Assembly (NCBI RefSeq): GCF_000739635.1
Contig: NZ_BATQ01000058.1
Coordinates: 1 to 64,000, forward strand
Origin: Verrucomicrobium sp. BvORR034
GTDB taxonomy: Bacteria; Verrucomicrobiota; Verrucomicrobiia; Verrucomicrobiales; Verrucomicrobiaceae
Length of the DNA stretch: 64,000 nucleotides
Reading direction: 5' to 3'
Part shown: positions 46,745 to 55,195 of the stretch, one piece after another
Position numbering within the stretch: position 1 is the first letter of the stretch
How the letters are laid out: the number at the start of each line of letters is the position of its first letter
Position numbers and translations under genes: made by a program
Notes under the pieces: model-generated
Told to the model about the DNA's origin: nothing
The model's database searches: none
Seen by the model: the letters and a program-made list of their open reading frames with translations, nothing else

Positions 46745-48145
46745 GTGGTGCCGTTTTGGCTTCTTTCTTTCGCCGCAACCTATTTCCCCGTCGTGTTCCA
46801 GTTTCTCCAGAGGATGCCCTTGTTTTGGAAGTTTCATTGCGCTGGTTGGATGTTGTTTTCTCTGAGCATGCTGCCTGTGCGGGTGGTGATCGCCAAGCCG
46901 GCAGGGGGAGAGTGGGAGAGCCTCGTGCCGGATATGATCTTCTTTCTGGGTCGTGACTTGCTGGGGTTTTTGCTCTGCCTTGGCTTGCGGTGGGTTTACC
47001 GCCGTCCGTTTGCCCAGAAGGCAAAGCCGGTGCAGTTGGCACCCTTGCTTGTGGGGCTGGCGGCGGCAACCGCCGCCGTGGATGGCTATGGTGCGGAATG
47101 GTTGTTCAGGATGTTGGGAATGGGACGGGGCAACGTGAGCGCGCCTATTTTCGTGGCGGCATCTTTTTGGCTGCATTTCATCATTTTTTTCTTCTGGGGC
47201 CTCATGTTCTTCATGCTGCGCGCCTTTATTCGCGCGAAGAGGAATGAGAAGCGGCTCGCACTTGCGGCGGCCCGGCAGAGGGAGTCGGAGCTCCTCATGC
47301 TGCGTGCGCACCTGGAGCCTCATTTCATTTTCAATGCTCTGAATGCCATCACCATCCTGTCTCACGGCAATACCAAGGTGATTCCTGTCGTCAGAGGGTT
47401 GTCTGACTACCTGCGATTCTGCCTGGCCAACCGGGACAAGCCGTTGGTCCCGCTGGGGGAGGAGTTGGATGCGATTGGCGAGTACCTGAAGGTGGAGCGG
47501 GCCCGCTTTGGCGATGACCTGATTGTGAGGATGGATGTGGACGAGGCCTCCAGCCGGCACATCCCCGTGCCAGGTGTTTTCATGATGCCACTGGTGGAGA
47601 ACGCAATCAAACATCGAGCCCCTGGCAATCACCCTCTCTACCTCTGGATCCAGGTGGACCACCGGAAGCAGGCGGGGGACGACGCCGTGCTGGAAGATTT
47701 GCGGATGCGCCCTGTGCACGGCGAGCGGCACGAGCAGGAAGCCGCCCCAGACTTACAGGAGGTGGCAGAGATGATCTTCGACAGCGAAGTGCCGGATTTT
47801 CTGGCGATGGAACGTGAGTTGATGATCCGTGTGACGAGCAATAGCGTCTGGAAGCCAACGGTGGAACGTGTGGATGTAAGTCCTGCCAGTGGCGTGGGGC
47901 TGAGCAACCTTCAGCGACGCCTGGAACTGCTCTATCCGGGGGAAGGGCGTACCGAATTCTCAATTGGACCATCGGAAGGCTATGTGGTGGCCCAGATTCG
48001 TATCCGTGCTCCCCTCCACGCCTTCAAGAACCGGGCGGGCGCTTCTCGTCCCACGCTGCCCGAGGTGCCCGGCCCGGGAGTGAAACCGCGTCGGAAGGCC
48101 GATACCTTCGCCGGGATCATCGGCACGCAGACTCCGCAGTCGTGA
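46745..48145 (+). CDS. LytS/YehU-type membrane sensor histidine kinase
   Basis: 466 residues from a GTG at 46745 with GGAG seven bases upstream; an ATG at 46814 is the alternative. About four membrane spans occupy residues 1-165. The His_kinase domain of the LytS type has phospho-acceptor His193 in LRAHLEPHFIFNALNAI. The HATPase N-box is LVENAIKHR and the G-box SGVGLSNLQRRLELLYPG. Between them is an insertion of roughly 90 residues, longer than usual. A basic tail follows. These kinases normally pair with a LytTR response regulator, but none is encoded next to it. Confidence 0.87.
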   Translation: MVPFWLLSFAATYFPVVFQFLQRMPLFWKFHCAGWMLFSLSMLPVRVVIAKPAGGEWESLVPDMIFFLGRDLLGFLLCLGLRWVYRRPFAQKAKPVQLAPLLVGLAAATAAVDGYGAEWLFRMLGMGRGNVSAPIFVAASFWLHFIIFFFWGLMFFMLRAFIRAKRNEKRLALAAARQRESELLMLRAHLEPHFIFNALNAITILSHGNTKVIPVVRGLSDYLRFCLANRDKPLVPLGEELDAIGEYLKVERARFGDDLIVRMDVDEASSRHIPVPGVFMMPLVENAIKHRAPGNHPLYLWIQVDHRKQAGDDAVLEDLRMRPVHGERHEQEAAPDLQEVAEMIFDSEVPDFLAMERELMIRVTSNSVWKPTVERVDVSPASGVGLSNLQRRLELLYPGEGRTEFSIGPSEGYVVAQIRIRAPLHAFKNRAGASRPTLPEVPGPGVKPRRKADTFAGIIGTQTPQS

Positions 48146-48220
48146 CGCACTGCGCAGGGCTTTTTTCCATGGCATAAGTTGGAGCCTGTGGTTCCGGATG
48201 GGAGGGTTGGAACTCCATCT

Positions 48221-49183
48221 ATGACCACAGTCCTTCGCAATCCTTGGTTCGCCATTCTGGTGCCTGCGCTCGTGGGTTTTGGAGCCGCGGTGTATGGGAT
48301 CCGTGCTTTCGAGCGCTATGACCTCGTCCTTTTCATCGGGGTGCCGATCTTGGTTTCATTTCTGTCGGCATTCTGCACCTCGTATCGCCGGGAGGTTGCT
48401 TACGGCAGGGCCTACGGGAGAGCCGTTGCTTCGCAGCTGGTATTGGGGCTGATGATCCTGCTGGTGGCGATGGACGGACTGATCTGCTTGTTGATGGCAC
48501 TGCCCCTCGCCATGTTGACCAGTCTCATCGGCGCGCTGGTTGGCATTGCTGCGGGGGCATCCTTTTCGAAAGGGGCTGGAACTCTCGTACCGTTGCTCGC
48601 GGTGGTCATGTTTCCGGGTTTGGTGGCCTTTGAGGGCCGCACACCCTTTTCCCCACCGCTGCGTCAGGTGGTTACCTCGGTGGAGATTGATGCGCCGATT
48701 GCGCGCGTCTGGGATGTCGTCGTCGCTTTCCCGCGAATCACCGCCGAGCCAGCATGGATTTTCAAGGCGGGCATCGCCTGTCCGATTGAGGCCAGGATCG
48801 AAGGCGTTGGTAAGGGGGCCATCCGCTATTGCACCTTTTCGACAGGGGATTTCGTGGAGCCTATCACCCAGTGGGATGCTCCTCATCTGCTGGCCTTTGA
48901 CGTCACTTCGAGTCCGGCCCCCACGGAAGAGTTCTCACCCTATGAGCATGTGGACGCCGCCCATCTGCACGGCCATTTGAGATCTGAACGCGGACAGTTC
49001 CGGCTCATCGAGAAAGATGGGAAAGTGATCCTGGAAGGCACCACCTGGTATCGTCACGAGATGGCACCGCAGTGGTATTGGGGACGAGTGTCGGAAACGA
49101 TCATTCATGAGATTCATCAGCGGGTGCTGGATCACATCAAGGAGGTGGCAGAGGAGGCTGGCAGCAACGTGGGTCCCAATTGA
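48221..49183 (+). CDS. Membrane protein with C-terminal SRPBCC (polyketide cyclase-like) domain
   Basis: 320 residues from the ATG at 48221. The first 140 residues form about four membrane spans (LVPALVGFGAAVYGI, LVLFIGVPILVSFLSAF, LVLGLMILLVAMDGLICLLM, LVPLLAVVMFPGLVAF). The C-terminal 170 residues match the SRPBCC/START-like helix-grip pattern: VEIDAPIARVWDVVVAFPRI, GAIRYCTFSTGDFVEPITQWDAP, and WYWGRVSETIIHEIHQRVLDHIK. Such domains bind hydrophobic ligands. No enzyme partner adjoins. It begins a run of small same-strand genes. Confidence 0.75.
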   Translation: MTTVLRNPWFAILVPALVGFGAAVYGIRAFERYDLVLFIGVPILVSFLSAFCTSYRREVAYGRAYGRAVASQLVLGLMILLVAMDGLICLLMALPLAMLTSLIGALVGIAAGASFSKGAGTLVPLLAVVMFPGLVAFEGRTPFSPPLRQVVTSVEIDAPIARVWDVVVAFPRITAEPAWIFKAGIACPIEARIEGVGKGAIRYCTFSTGDFVEPITQWDAPHLLAFDVTSSPAPTEEFSPYEHVDAAHLHGHLRSERGQFRLIEKDGKVILEGTTWYRHEMAPQWYWGRVSETIIHEIHQRVLDHIKEVAEEAGSNVGPN

Positions 49184-49205
49184 ACTCACGATCACGATTC
49201 CTCGC

Positions 49206-49742
49206 ATGCACCGCTATCTCACGCTTCTACTTCACCACCTTGGGTTTTGCGACCATCCTGAGCCTTGGATGGGACCGGTGGGGGACTGCTTCATCTCGGA
49301 CAAAGAGCTCACCTGTGCTTACCTCGCAGATCGAGGACCTTTTTCCCCAAGGGCAATCGAGATGGTCAGCGAAATGCTTGGGTTCACGATGGTTGCCACG
49401 ATCAAGGGGCGCCGATTCTTGATTGCGAAAAGCTATGTCGAGGAAATTTTACAGCACAGGGTTGTTCGTCGCGGAAAGGACTATGCCATTGGGGAGACCT
49501 ATTCGGCAGTCTACGAGCGCATGTTGAGATCGCGGGTCGTGCGTGACTTTGATGGGACGGGGTATTGGGTCTGCCAAGATGATCCTGTTGGCGGTTTTCG
49601 AGAGCACTTCAAGCCTATGACGGCCGCAGAGTTTCATGAGGAGACTTCTCACCTGCCGTTTGATGAAGCGGGTTTTCCGGTGGTGACACCGCCGGATGAA
49701 GAGACCTTGAGAATTGCCCGCAGCCTTCGCAAGCCGGGTTGA
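49206..49742 (+). CDS. Hypothetical protein
   Basis: 178 residues from the ATG at 49206, 22 bases after the SRPBCC gene stop. The sequence has no membrane span or recognisable motif (LTCAYLADRGPFSPRAIEMVSEMLG, RVVRDFDGTGYWVCQDDPVGGFREHF). Composition and codon use look like those of its neighbours, so it is probably a real gene. It may share the transcript of 48221-49183. Confidence 0.55.
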   Translation: MHRYLTLLLHHLGFCDHPEPWMGPVGDCFISDKELTCAYLADRGPFSPRAIEMVSEMLGFTMVATIKGRRFLIAKSYVEEILQHRVVRRGKDYAIGETYSAVYERMLRSRVVRDFDGTGYWVCQDDPVGGFREHFKPMTAAEFHEETSHLPFDEAGFPVVTPPDEETLRIARSLRKPG

Positions 49743-49854
49743 TTTTCGACCGATGGTGTCAGATTGATTTGAGCGACTACGAAGGCCCGGTGGACGTATG
49801 AATAAAAAATGAGCTGACGCACCAGATGAGAACTGGAAAACGTATCTCGTTGGC

Positions 49855-50244
49855 GTGAAAACCAACCTTCAGATTGTGCACGACCTGTACAAGGCGTTCC
49901 GCGAAAAAGACTACGATGCCTTTATCGTTCTCTGTGCGCCGGACCTGGAGTGGGTCCAGAACGAGGGCTTTCCGCGGGGGGCCACATGGCATGGACCACA
50001 GGCGGTGGTGGATGGCGTGTTCCGGACGTTTGACGACACCTGGGAGGACTGGAAGTACGAGGTCGAACGGTACCTTGATGCCGGCAACTCGATCGTCGTG
50101 GTCGGGCGCTATCGAGGGAGGCACCGTCTGACGGGCAAGACGTTCAATTCACCGGCCGCCCATATTTACGATCTCATCGGAGGCCGGGTGCAGCGCTTTC
50201 GCCAGTTCACCGACACCAAGGTGATCTGGGATGCGATGGAGTAG
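49855..50244 (+). CDS. SnoaL/NTF2-like family protein
   Basis: 129 residues from a GTG at 49855. It shows the typical NTF2/SnoaL cone fold pattern: IVHDLYKAFREKDYDAFIVLCAPDLEWVQNEGFPRGATWHGPQAVVDGVF, then VGRYRGRHRLTGKTFNSPAAHIYDLIGGRVQRFRQFTDT. This family includes steroid isomerases, dehydratases and ligand-binding proteins; no specific substrate can be assigned. Confidence 0.8.
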   Translation: MKTNLQIVHDLYKAFREKDYDAFIVLCAPDLEWVQNEGFPRGATWHGPQAVVDGVFRTFDDTWEDWKYEVERYLDAGNSIVVVGRYRGRHRLTGKTFNSPAAHIYDLIGGRVQRFRQFTDTKVIWDAME

Positions 50245-50310
50245 CGGTGAGGCGGACTGTGGTTGCCTGCAGAGAAGTTTTGGATAGCATGAGTCAATTC
50301 TTTGATCACC

Positions 50311-50634
50311 ATGTTTAGAGATTTACCGGAATCGGACTGGAAGAAGTTCAGGCTCATCCATCAGGCCGCTCTCCAGCGCTTTTCTCAAGGCAGACTGGAT
50401 GCCTTGCAGAAGCTTGCCGTGGCTGAAGGAAAGAATCCGCAGGAGCGCCTGATTGATGTCTTTGAGTTTGCACGACAAACCCAAAGAGAGATGGCGCGGA
50501 TCTTTGACAACCCCAAGAGATCCACTGCGTTGATGTTGCTTGCTCAGATGCACGCCGAGCAACTCGTCGAAGCGGAGGAATGGAATGGCCTCTCCGAAGA
50601 AACCCGCGAGATGGTCGAGGTGATCGTCAGATGA
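50311..50634 (+). CDS. Small hypothetical helical protein
   Basis: 107 residues from the ATG at 50311; a TTG at 50302 would add three. It is predicted to be all-helical and charged (IHQAALQRFSQGRLDALQKLAVAEGKNPQERLIDVFEFARQTQREMARIFDNPKR). No family is recognised. It lies 40 bases before the GNAT gene and may be co-transcribed with it. Confidence 0.6.
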   Translation: MFRDLPESDWKKFRLIHQAALQRFSQGRLDALQKLAVAEGKNPQERLIDVFEFARQTQREMARIFDNPKRSTALMLLAQMHAEQLVEAEEWNGLSEETREMVEVIVR

Positions 50635-50674
50635 CCCTGTCGTGTTGTCGTGGCCTTGCCGCTGCATTCATTGC

Positions 50675-51406
50675 ATGACTCAGCCCCTTCACGCTTTTCA
50701 TTGCCGCTGCCGTGCGCCTTACGAGGTGGAGCAGCATTTTGTGGGACGGCTCATCAAGTGCGGTTGGTGTGGCGTCTTTGTGGTTGTGCCACGCCGGGCT
50801 GGAGAGCCAGTGCATGTGCCGACATTTGCTCGCACGACCGACCGGCTGGAGATTGATCTGGCGGTGCGTCGCGACTGGCGTCAGGTGCACGAGATCGACC
50901 GAGATCCGGAAAACTATGGGTTCGAGATCTCCAGTCCCAACACTCCCCGCGAAACCCGTCGCAGGATCCGGGCAGGACGGTTTCCCTCCGGGTTCAAGAA
51001 GTCCGGGAGGTTGGTTTTCAAAGTGGTATTGAAGGAGACCGGAAAGGTGATTGGACTCGTGCCGGTGGGATACGTGCTGCCCTACTACAGTGTCAATCTG
51101 GGAGTGGTGATTCATCATCCCCATGCAGGAAAGGGATATGGACGGGAGGCCGTTGCGGCAGTCACGGCGATTCTGTTTGAGGAACTGGGCGTCTTCAAGA
51201 TCAATGCCATGTGTGACAGCCTCAACCTTCGGTGCGTGAACTTGCTGGAATCCGTGGGATTTGAGCGGGAAGGTGAGGCCCGTTCCTGGTTTCTGCATCC
51301 GACCCGCGGGTGGATCAACTCGCCTTATTTTGCGATGTTCAATCCCGCTGACGCCGCCATTCGGGCGGGACGGCTCGCTGTGCCGGGTGAAGGAGGAATA
51401 CCGTGA
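50675..51406 (+). CDS. GNAT family N-acetyltransferase with N-terminal zinc-ribbon-like segment
   Basis: 243 residues from the ATG at 50675. The first 45 residues hold CxC and CxxC pairs (HCRCRAPY ... IKCGWCGVF), resembling a small zinc ribbon. The rest is a RimJ/RimL-like GNAT domain: the acetyl-CoA loop appears as NLGVVIHHPHAGKGYGREAVAAVTAILFEELGVFKINAMCDSLNLRCVNLLESVGFEREGEAR. The acceptor is unknown. Its TGA overlaps the GTG of the next gene (51403-51406), so translation is probably coupled. Confidence 0.8.
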   Translation: MTQPLHAFHCRCRAPYEVEQHFVGRLIKCGWCGVFVVVPRRAGEPVHVPTFARTTDRLEIDLAVRRDWRQVHEIDRDPENYGFEISSPNTPRETRRRIRAGRFPSGFKKSGRLVFKVVLKETGKVIGLVPVGYVLPYYSVNLGVVIHHPHAGKGYGREAVAAVTAILFEELGVFKINAMCDSLNLRCVNLLESVGFEREGEARSWFLHPTRGWINSPYFAMFNPADAAIRAGRLAVPGEGGIP

Positions 51407-52056
51407 CGCAATCACCACGAAATGCTCCTTTGACGTTGCGATGGGCCCGTCTGGGGTTCTCCTTGCTGGCTCTTTCTGCGATCGCGGTGCAGTTCTATGA
51501 AAGTTACAGAGTCCGCCAATTCCCGGCGGTCAATTTTTTCAGCTTTTTCACGATTCAGAGCAACCTCTTTGCCGCAGCTGTCTTGTTGCGAGGGGGAAGC
51601 TCAGGCAGAGCCGGTCATGGCTTGAATACATGGAATATGATTCGAGGGGCGGCGGTGCTCTATATGAGCATCACGGGGGTGGTCTATGGCCTTTTGCTTG
51701 CGGGCTACCAGGAGGCTTTGCAGACCACCATTCCCTGGGTGGACACGGTGCTGCATCGCCTGATGCCTCTGGTGATGGTGGTGGACTGGTTGATGGATCC
51801 ACCGCGCAGCAAAGACATGACCTTCATTCACTGCGCCACCCGCTGGGCCGTGTACCCGCTGGCCTACGCAGGTTGGTCGCTGCTCCGTGGCACGTGGGCA
51901 AGCTGGTACCCGTATCCATTCCTCAACCCCCAGGTGGTTGGGGGGTATCCCATTGTGGCGCTTTACTGCCTGGGAATCGCGGCTGGTTCTCTGGCCTTTG
52001 TGGGAATGGTTGCCTGGCTGGGACGTCGCTGTCATCTGGAGGTGGAAGGGGGTTAG
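51403..52056 (+). CDS. Pr6Pr family integral membrane protein
   Basis: 217 residues starting at a GTG that overlaps the GNAT stop by four bases. It has about six spans and the family pattern FFSFFTIQSNLFAAAVLL, AAVLYMSITGVVYGLLL, LHRLMPLVMVVDWLMDPP, and YPLAYAGWSLLRG ... WYPYPFLNP. This matches the Pr6Pr/FAR-17a-like group, whose bacterial role is unknown. The coupling to an acetyltransferase suggests joint regulation only. Confidence 0.82.
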   Translation: MTQSPRNAPLTLRWARLGFSLLALSAIAVQFYESYRVRQFPAVNFFSFFTIQSNLFAAAVLLRGGSSGRAGHGLNTWNMIRGAAVLYMSITGVVYGLLLAGYQEALQTTIPWVDTVLHRLMPLVMVVDWLMDPPRSKDMTFIHCATRWAVYPLAYAGWSLLRGTWASWYPYPFLNPQVVGGYPIVALYCLGIAAGSLAFVGMVAWLGRRCHLEVEGG

Positions 52057-52124
52057 GAGTCTGGTCAAGGATTGTGACCAGGACATTCCTGCAAGTCACC
52101 CCGGTGGTGGCCGTAGATGGACGC

Positions 52125-53942
52125 ATGAGCGCTTTACGATTTCATTGGTGGCTGCGACTTGGGCTGGGGTTCGTGATGGTGGGGGCAGCTCTTCGTCTGA
52201 CGGGCCAGGAGCAGGGGGCTCCTGTCACCATTGTGGCCTTTGGAGATTCCACCACCGCGCCACGTGGGGCGGTCACGGTCTATCCTCTCCTTTTGCAGGA
52301 GGAACTGCGGCAGGTGCGGGTGATCAATGCGGGTGTGCCTGGTAACACGACCACGATGGCGAGGCAGAGGTTTGAGAGCGATGTGCTGGCCAAGAATCCT
52401 GAGATCGTGATCCTTCAGTTCGGAATCAATGATTCAGCCGTAGATGTCTGGAAAAAACCGGCAGCGACGGGGCCCCGGGTGACTCTCGATACGTATGAGG
52501 CGAACCTGAGATACTTTGTGCAGACCCTCAAGGCCCGAAAGACTGAGGCGGTATTGATGACGCCCAACCCTCTGCGCTGGACGGCCAAGCTCAAGGAAAT
52601 GTACGGACGCGAGCCCTACCTGCCGGAACAACCGGATGGCTTTAATGTCACACTGAATCCTTACGCTGAGAAGGTGCGGCTCATCGCGGCTGAAGAGAAG
52701 GTGGGGCTGGTGGATGTGCCGCCTGCCATGGTCGCACGAGCGGCGGAGATGAAAGGGAGTGTGGATCAACTGCTCGCGGACGGGATGCACCCCAACGATG
52801 AGGGACATCGTGTGGTGGGCAACCAGCTCAAGGCTGCTCTCCTGAAGATGGCGAAGGAAAGAAAGCTGCCGATCACGGCAGCCCCCGCCTGGCAGTCGAG
52901 TGGGGCCACGGCAATCATCCATCCTGCGGCCAGGGACATCACTCTCGATTCTCCGCATGACACCGTTTTGGGGAGTGGGCTGGCGCTGTTGAAGGATCGA
53001 ACCACGATGATGGCGGTGTATTCCACCCCCTCCAGCTACTACAGCAAGCCTGGCACGGTGTGGATTGCCGCACGACGCACGCTTGATGGTGGCAAGAGGT
53101 GGGAGGTGGAGCAGGTGGTGGCCCGTCATCCGGATTGTCAGCCCTCTCATCCCTCCGTGCTGGTTTCCAAGGATGGCACGATCCATGTCTTCTATCTCGG
53201 ATTCAAAAAGTGGGCGTGGCATGGAGTCAATCCCACCTCGGACACTTCCAGCGATATCTGGACGACGCGAAGCCAGGACCAGGGTGCCACATGGTCGGTG
53301 CCGCAGAGAATCTTCAACGGTTATAGCGGAGCCACCAATGGGGCTGTTGAAACGGCGGATGGGAAACTGGTGGTGCCGTTTTCCCACTACGTGAACAATC
53401 CGGGACGGCTGGTCAGCCGCGTGGCCATCTCCGCGGACGGCGGAAAGACTTGGGATCTGGGCGCGCCATTGGACATTGGTGGAGCAGGAGATCACGAAGG
53501 TGCCTTGGAACCGGCGGTGCTGCCGTTGAAGGACGGGCGGATTTGGATGCTGATTCGCACCACCCGCAAAGTCTTCTGGGAATCGCATTCTTCAGATGGC
53601 GGGCTCAACTGGACGGTGCCTGTGCCTACGACAATCGATGCCTCCTCCGCACCGGCCAGCCTGACCCGGTTGAGAGACGGGCGAGTGGCGTTGGTCTGGA
53701 ATCAGCGATCCAAGGCGAGAAGGGAGCTCCAGTTGGCGATCTCCGCCGATGATGGGAAAAACTGGTCTCCCTCAGTCCCGTTGGTGAGGGGAAAGAGTGT
53801 GACTTATCCCTATGTCATTGAAGGTCCCTCCGAGGGGGACCTGTGGATTGGCTATCACGATGTGCCGAATGGGTGGAACACACCGAGGGCGCGGCAGATG
53901 AGAGTGGATGTGAGCATGTTGGAGATGGTGAAGCGGGAGTGA
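52125..53942 (+). CDS. Exported SGNH-esterase / sialidase (BNR) fusion protein
   Basis: 605 residues from the ATG at 52125, with a signal peptide (about 1-28). The first domain is an SGNH/GDSL hydrolase: block I AFGDSTT (Ser42), block II around INAGVPGNTT, block III FGIND near 100, and the Asp-His pair DGMHPNDEGH (Asp219, His222). The second, from about residue 255, is a sialidase-type beta-propeller with four Asp-box repeats (SQDQGATW near 383, SADGGKTW near 436, SSDGGLNW near 491, SADDGKNW near 540). It fits one polypeptide that removes O-acetyl groups and cleaves sialic acid outside the cell. Other carbohydrate esters or glycosides remain possible. Confidence 0.85.
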   Translation: MSALRFHWWLRLGLGFVMVGAALRLTGQEQGAPVTIVAFGDSTTAPRGAVTVYPLLLQEELRQVRVINAGVPGNTTTMARQRFESDVLAKNPEIVILQFGINDSAVDVWKKPAATGPRVTLDTYEANLRYFVQTLKARKTEAVLMTPNPLRWTAKLKEMYGREPYLPEQPDGFNVTLNPYAEKVRLIAAEEKVGLVDVPPAMVARAAEMKGSVDQLLADGMHPNDEGHRVVGNQLKAALLKMAKERKLPITAAPAWQSSGATAIIHPAARDITLDSPHDTVLGSGLALLKDRTTMMAVYSTPSSYYSKPGTVWIAARRTLDGGKRWEVEQVVARHPDCQPSHPSVLVSKDGTIHVFYLGFKKWAWHGVNPTSDTSSDIWTTRSQDQGATWSVPQRIFNGYSGATNGAVETADGKLVVPFSHYVNNPGRLVSRVAISADGGKTWDLGAPLDIGGAGDHEGALEPAVLPLKDGRIWMLIRTTRKVFWESHSSDGGLNWTVPVPTTIDASSAPASLTRLRDGRVALVWNQRSKARRELQLAISADDGKNWSPSVPLVRGKSVTYPYVIEGPSEGDLWIGYHDVPNGWNTPRARQMRVDVSMLEMVKRE

Positions 53943-54123
53943 AGGATGATGGAATGCATCTCGGAGAGGTTTAGCCAGGCTCTGCCAGATCGAAAAAGCA
54001 CCAGACCTTCGCGGAAGAGACTTTCCGCGGAGTTGCAGGATCGATGCAATTTTGCCGAACTGGTTGCAAAATTAATGGCTGGTCCGACTGTCACGGCCCG
54101 CCCGGAATGGACATGCATTCACC

Positions 54124-54852
54124 ATGAACCCCGCCAGTCAGCAGCTTTTTCAAGATGCTTTGAGTCATGTGAAGCCTCAGGACATCCTTGAATTCTGCCC
54201 GGAGGAGCAAGGTGGGACGGGATACATCCATGAGTTCACGGCGATTTATCATGCCCGCGAGGTGCCGGAGGTCTATAGCTTCAACATCACGGAAACCATT
54301 GGGCTGACCCAGTGGGGTGAGGCGGATCAGGAGGCCAGCCCGGATCGGTTCCGCCGTTTTCGCATTTTTGCCAATGCGGTGGGGGCGGCGATGTGCTCAG
54401 GCAACAAGGGGCCGGATGACAACCTCCCTCCGAACTATCTGGCCATCAGCCTGCTCGATGATGCATGGGAATTGGGCGACGAGGCATTGCTTGGGCTGCT
54501 GGGGAAGGTGTATGAGGAAATGCACACCCGTGTGGTGACGGCCCGCTGGTGTGCGGACGATGCCCCTTTCCTCCTGCTGGGTCAGCTGCTTCTGGCCCTC
54601 CACGGCAACTATGACGTGGATCCCAACCAACTGGCGGGGCCGCTGATGGAGTCCGAGCGACTCCGGGCGAGACGCAAGGGGCGCGAGGTTTTCTTGTGGG
54701 GCTGCACGGTCTTCAACCAGATGCATATGCGCTGGCAAGACCGTCTGGCGCAAGCTTTTGCCGGGTATGCAGGGCGAGTCGAGGAACCTCTGGCCAAACT
54801 GCAACGCGGACTGGCCGGGAAAGAGGATCCTCGCCTGCTCGTGACGGGTTGA
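54124..54852 (+). CDS. Hypothetical protein
   Basis: 242 residues from the ATG at 54124, the only good start. It is soluble and helical in the second half (AISLLDDAWELGDEALLGLLGKVYEEMHTRVV ... LLLGQLLLALHGNYDVDPNQL). No family was recognised. It precedes the zinc-ribbon membrane gene by 34 bases and may be co-transcribed with it. The 181-base gap before it shows nothing further. Confidence 0.55.
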   Translation: MNPASQQLFQDALSHVKPQDILEFCPEEQGGTGYIHEFTAIYHAREVPEVYSFNITETIGLTQWGEADQEASPDRFRRFRIFANAVGAAMCSGNKGPDDNLPPNYLAISLLDDAWELGDEALLGLLGKVYEEMHTRVVTARWCADDAPFLLLGQLLLALHGNYDVDPNQLAGPLMESERLRARRKGREVFLWGCTVFNQMHMRWQDRLAQAFAGYAGRVEEPLAKLQRGLAGKEDPRLLVTG

Positions 54853-54886
54853 ATCCACCGAACGTTATGGCACGTTGGCAGTGTCA

Positions 54887-55189
54887 GTGAAGAAGCGATA
54901 TCACAACAGCCGTCCGCGCACGCCTGAGGTGTGCCCCGTGTGCGGGGAAGACGTGCCTCCAGGGGCACCTGCCTGCCGGGGGTGCGGGGCGGATCATCGC
55001 ACGGGCTGGAATCTGGCCGCGAGCGACTACGACGGTCTGGATCTGCCCAGCGACGAATTTGACTACGACGAGTTCATGCACCGCGAGTTTGGTCAGCGCT
55101 CCAAGTCAGTGTTTGGAGGGCTGAAACCCCTGTGGTGGCTCACCGCCGTCATCCTGCTCATCGCGATGGGCATTGCCCTTTTCCGATGA
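54887..55189 (+). CDS. Small zinc-ribbon protein with C-terminal membrane anchor
   Basis: 100 residues from a GTG at 54887, giving a MKKRYHNSR start; a TTG at 54875 and a GTG at 54881 are alternatives. Two CxxC pairs (CPVCGED ... CRGCGADH) form a zinc ribbon in the first half. An acidic linker (DYDGLDLPSDEFDYDEF) and a single C-terminal span (PLWWLTAVILLIAMGIALF) follow. This plan is common among small bacterial membrane-anchored ribbons of unknown role. Confidence 0.7.
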   Translation: MKKRYHNSRPRTPEVCPVCGEDVPPGAPACRGCGADHRTGWNLAASDYDGLDLPSDEFDYDEFMHREFGQRSKSVFGGLKPLWWLTAVILLIAMGIALFR

Positions 55190-55195
55190 GGGAGC

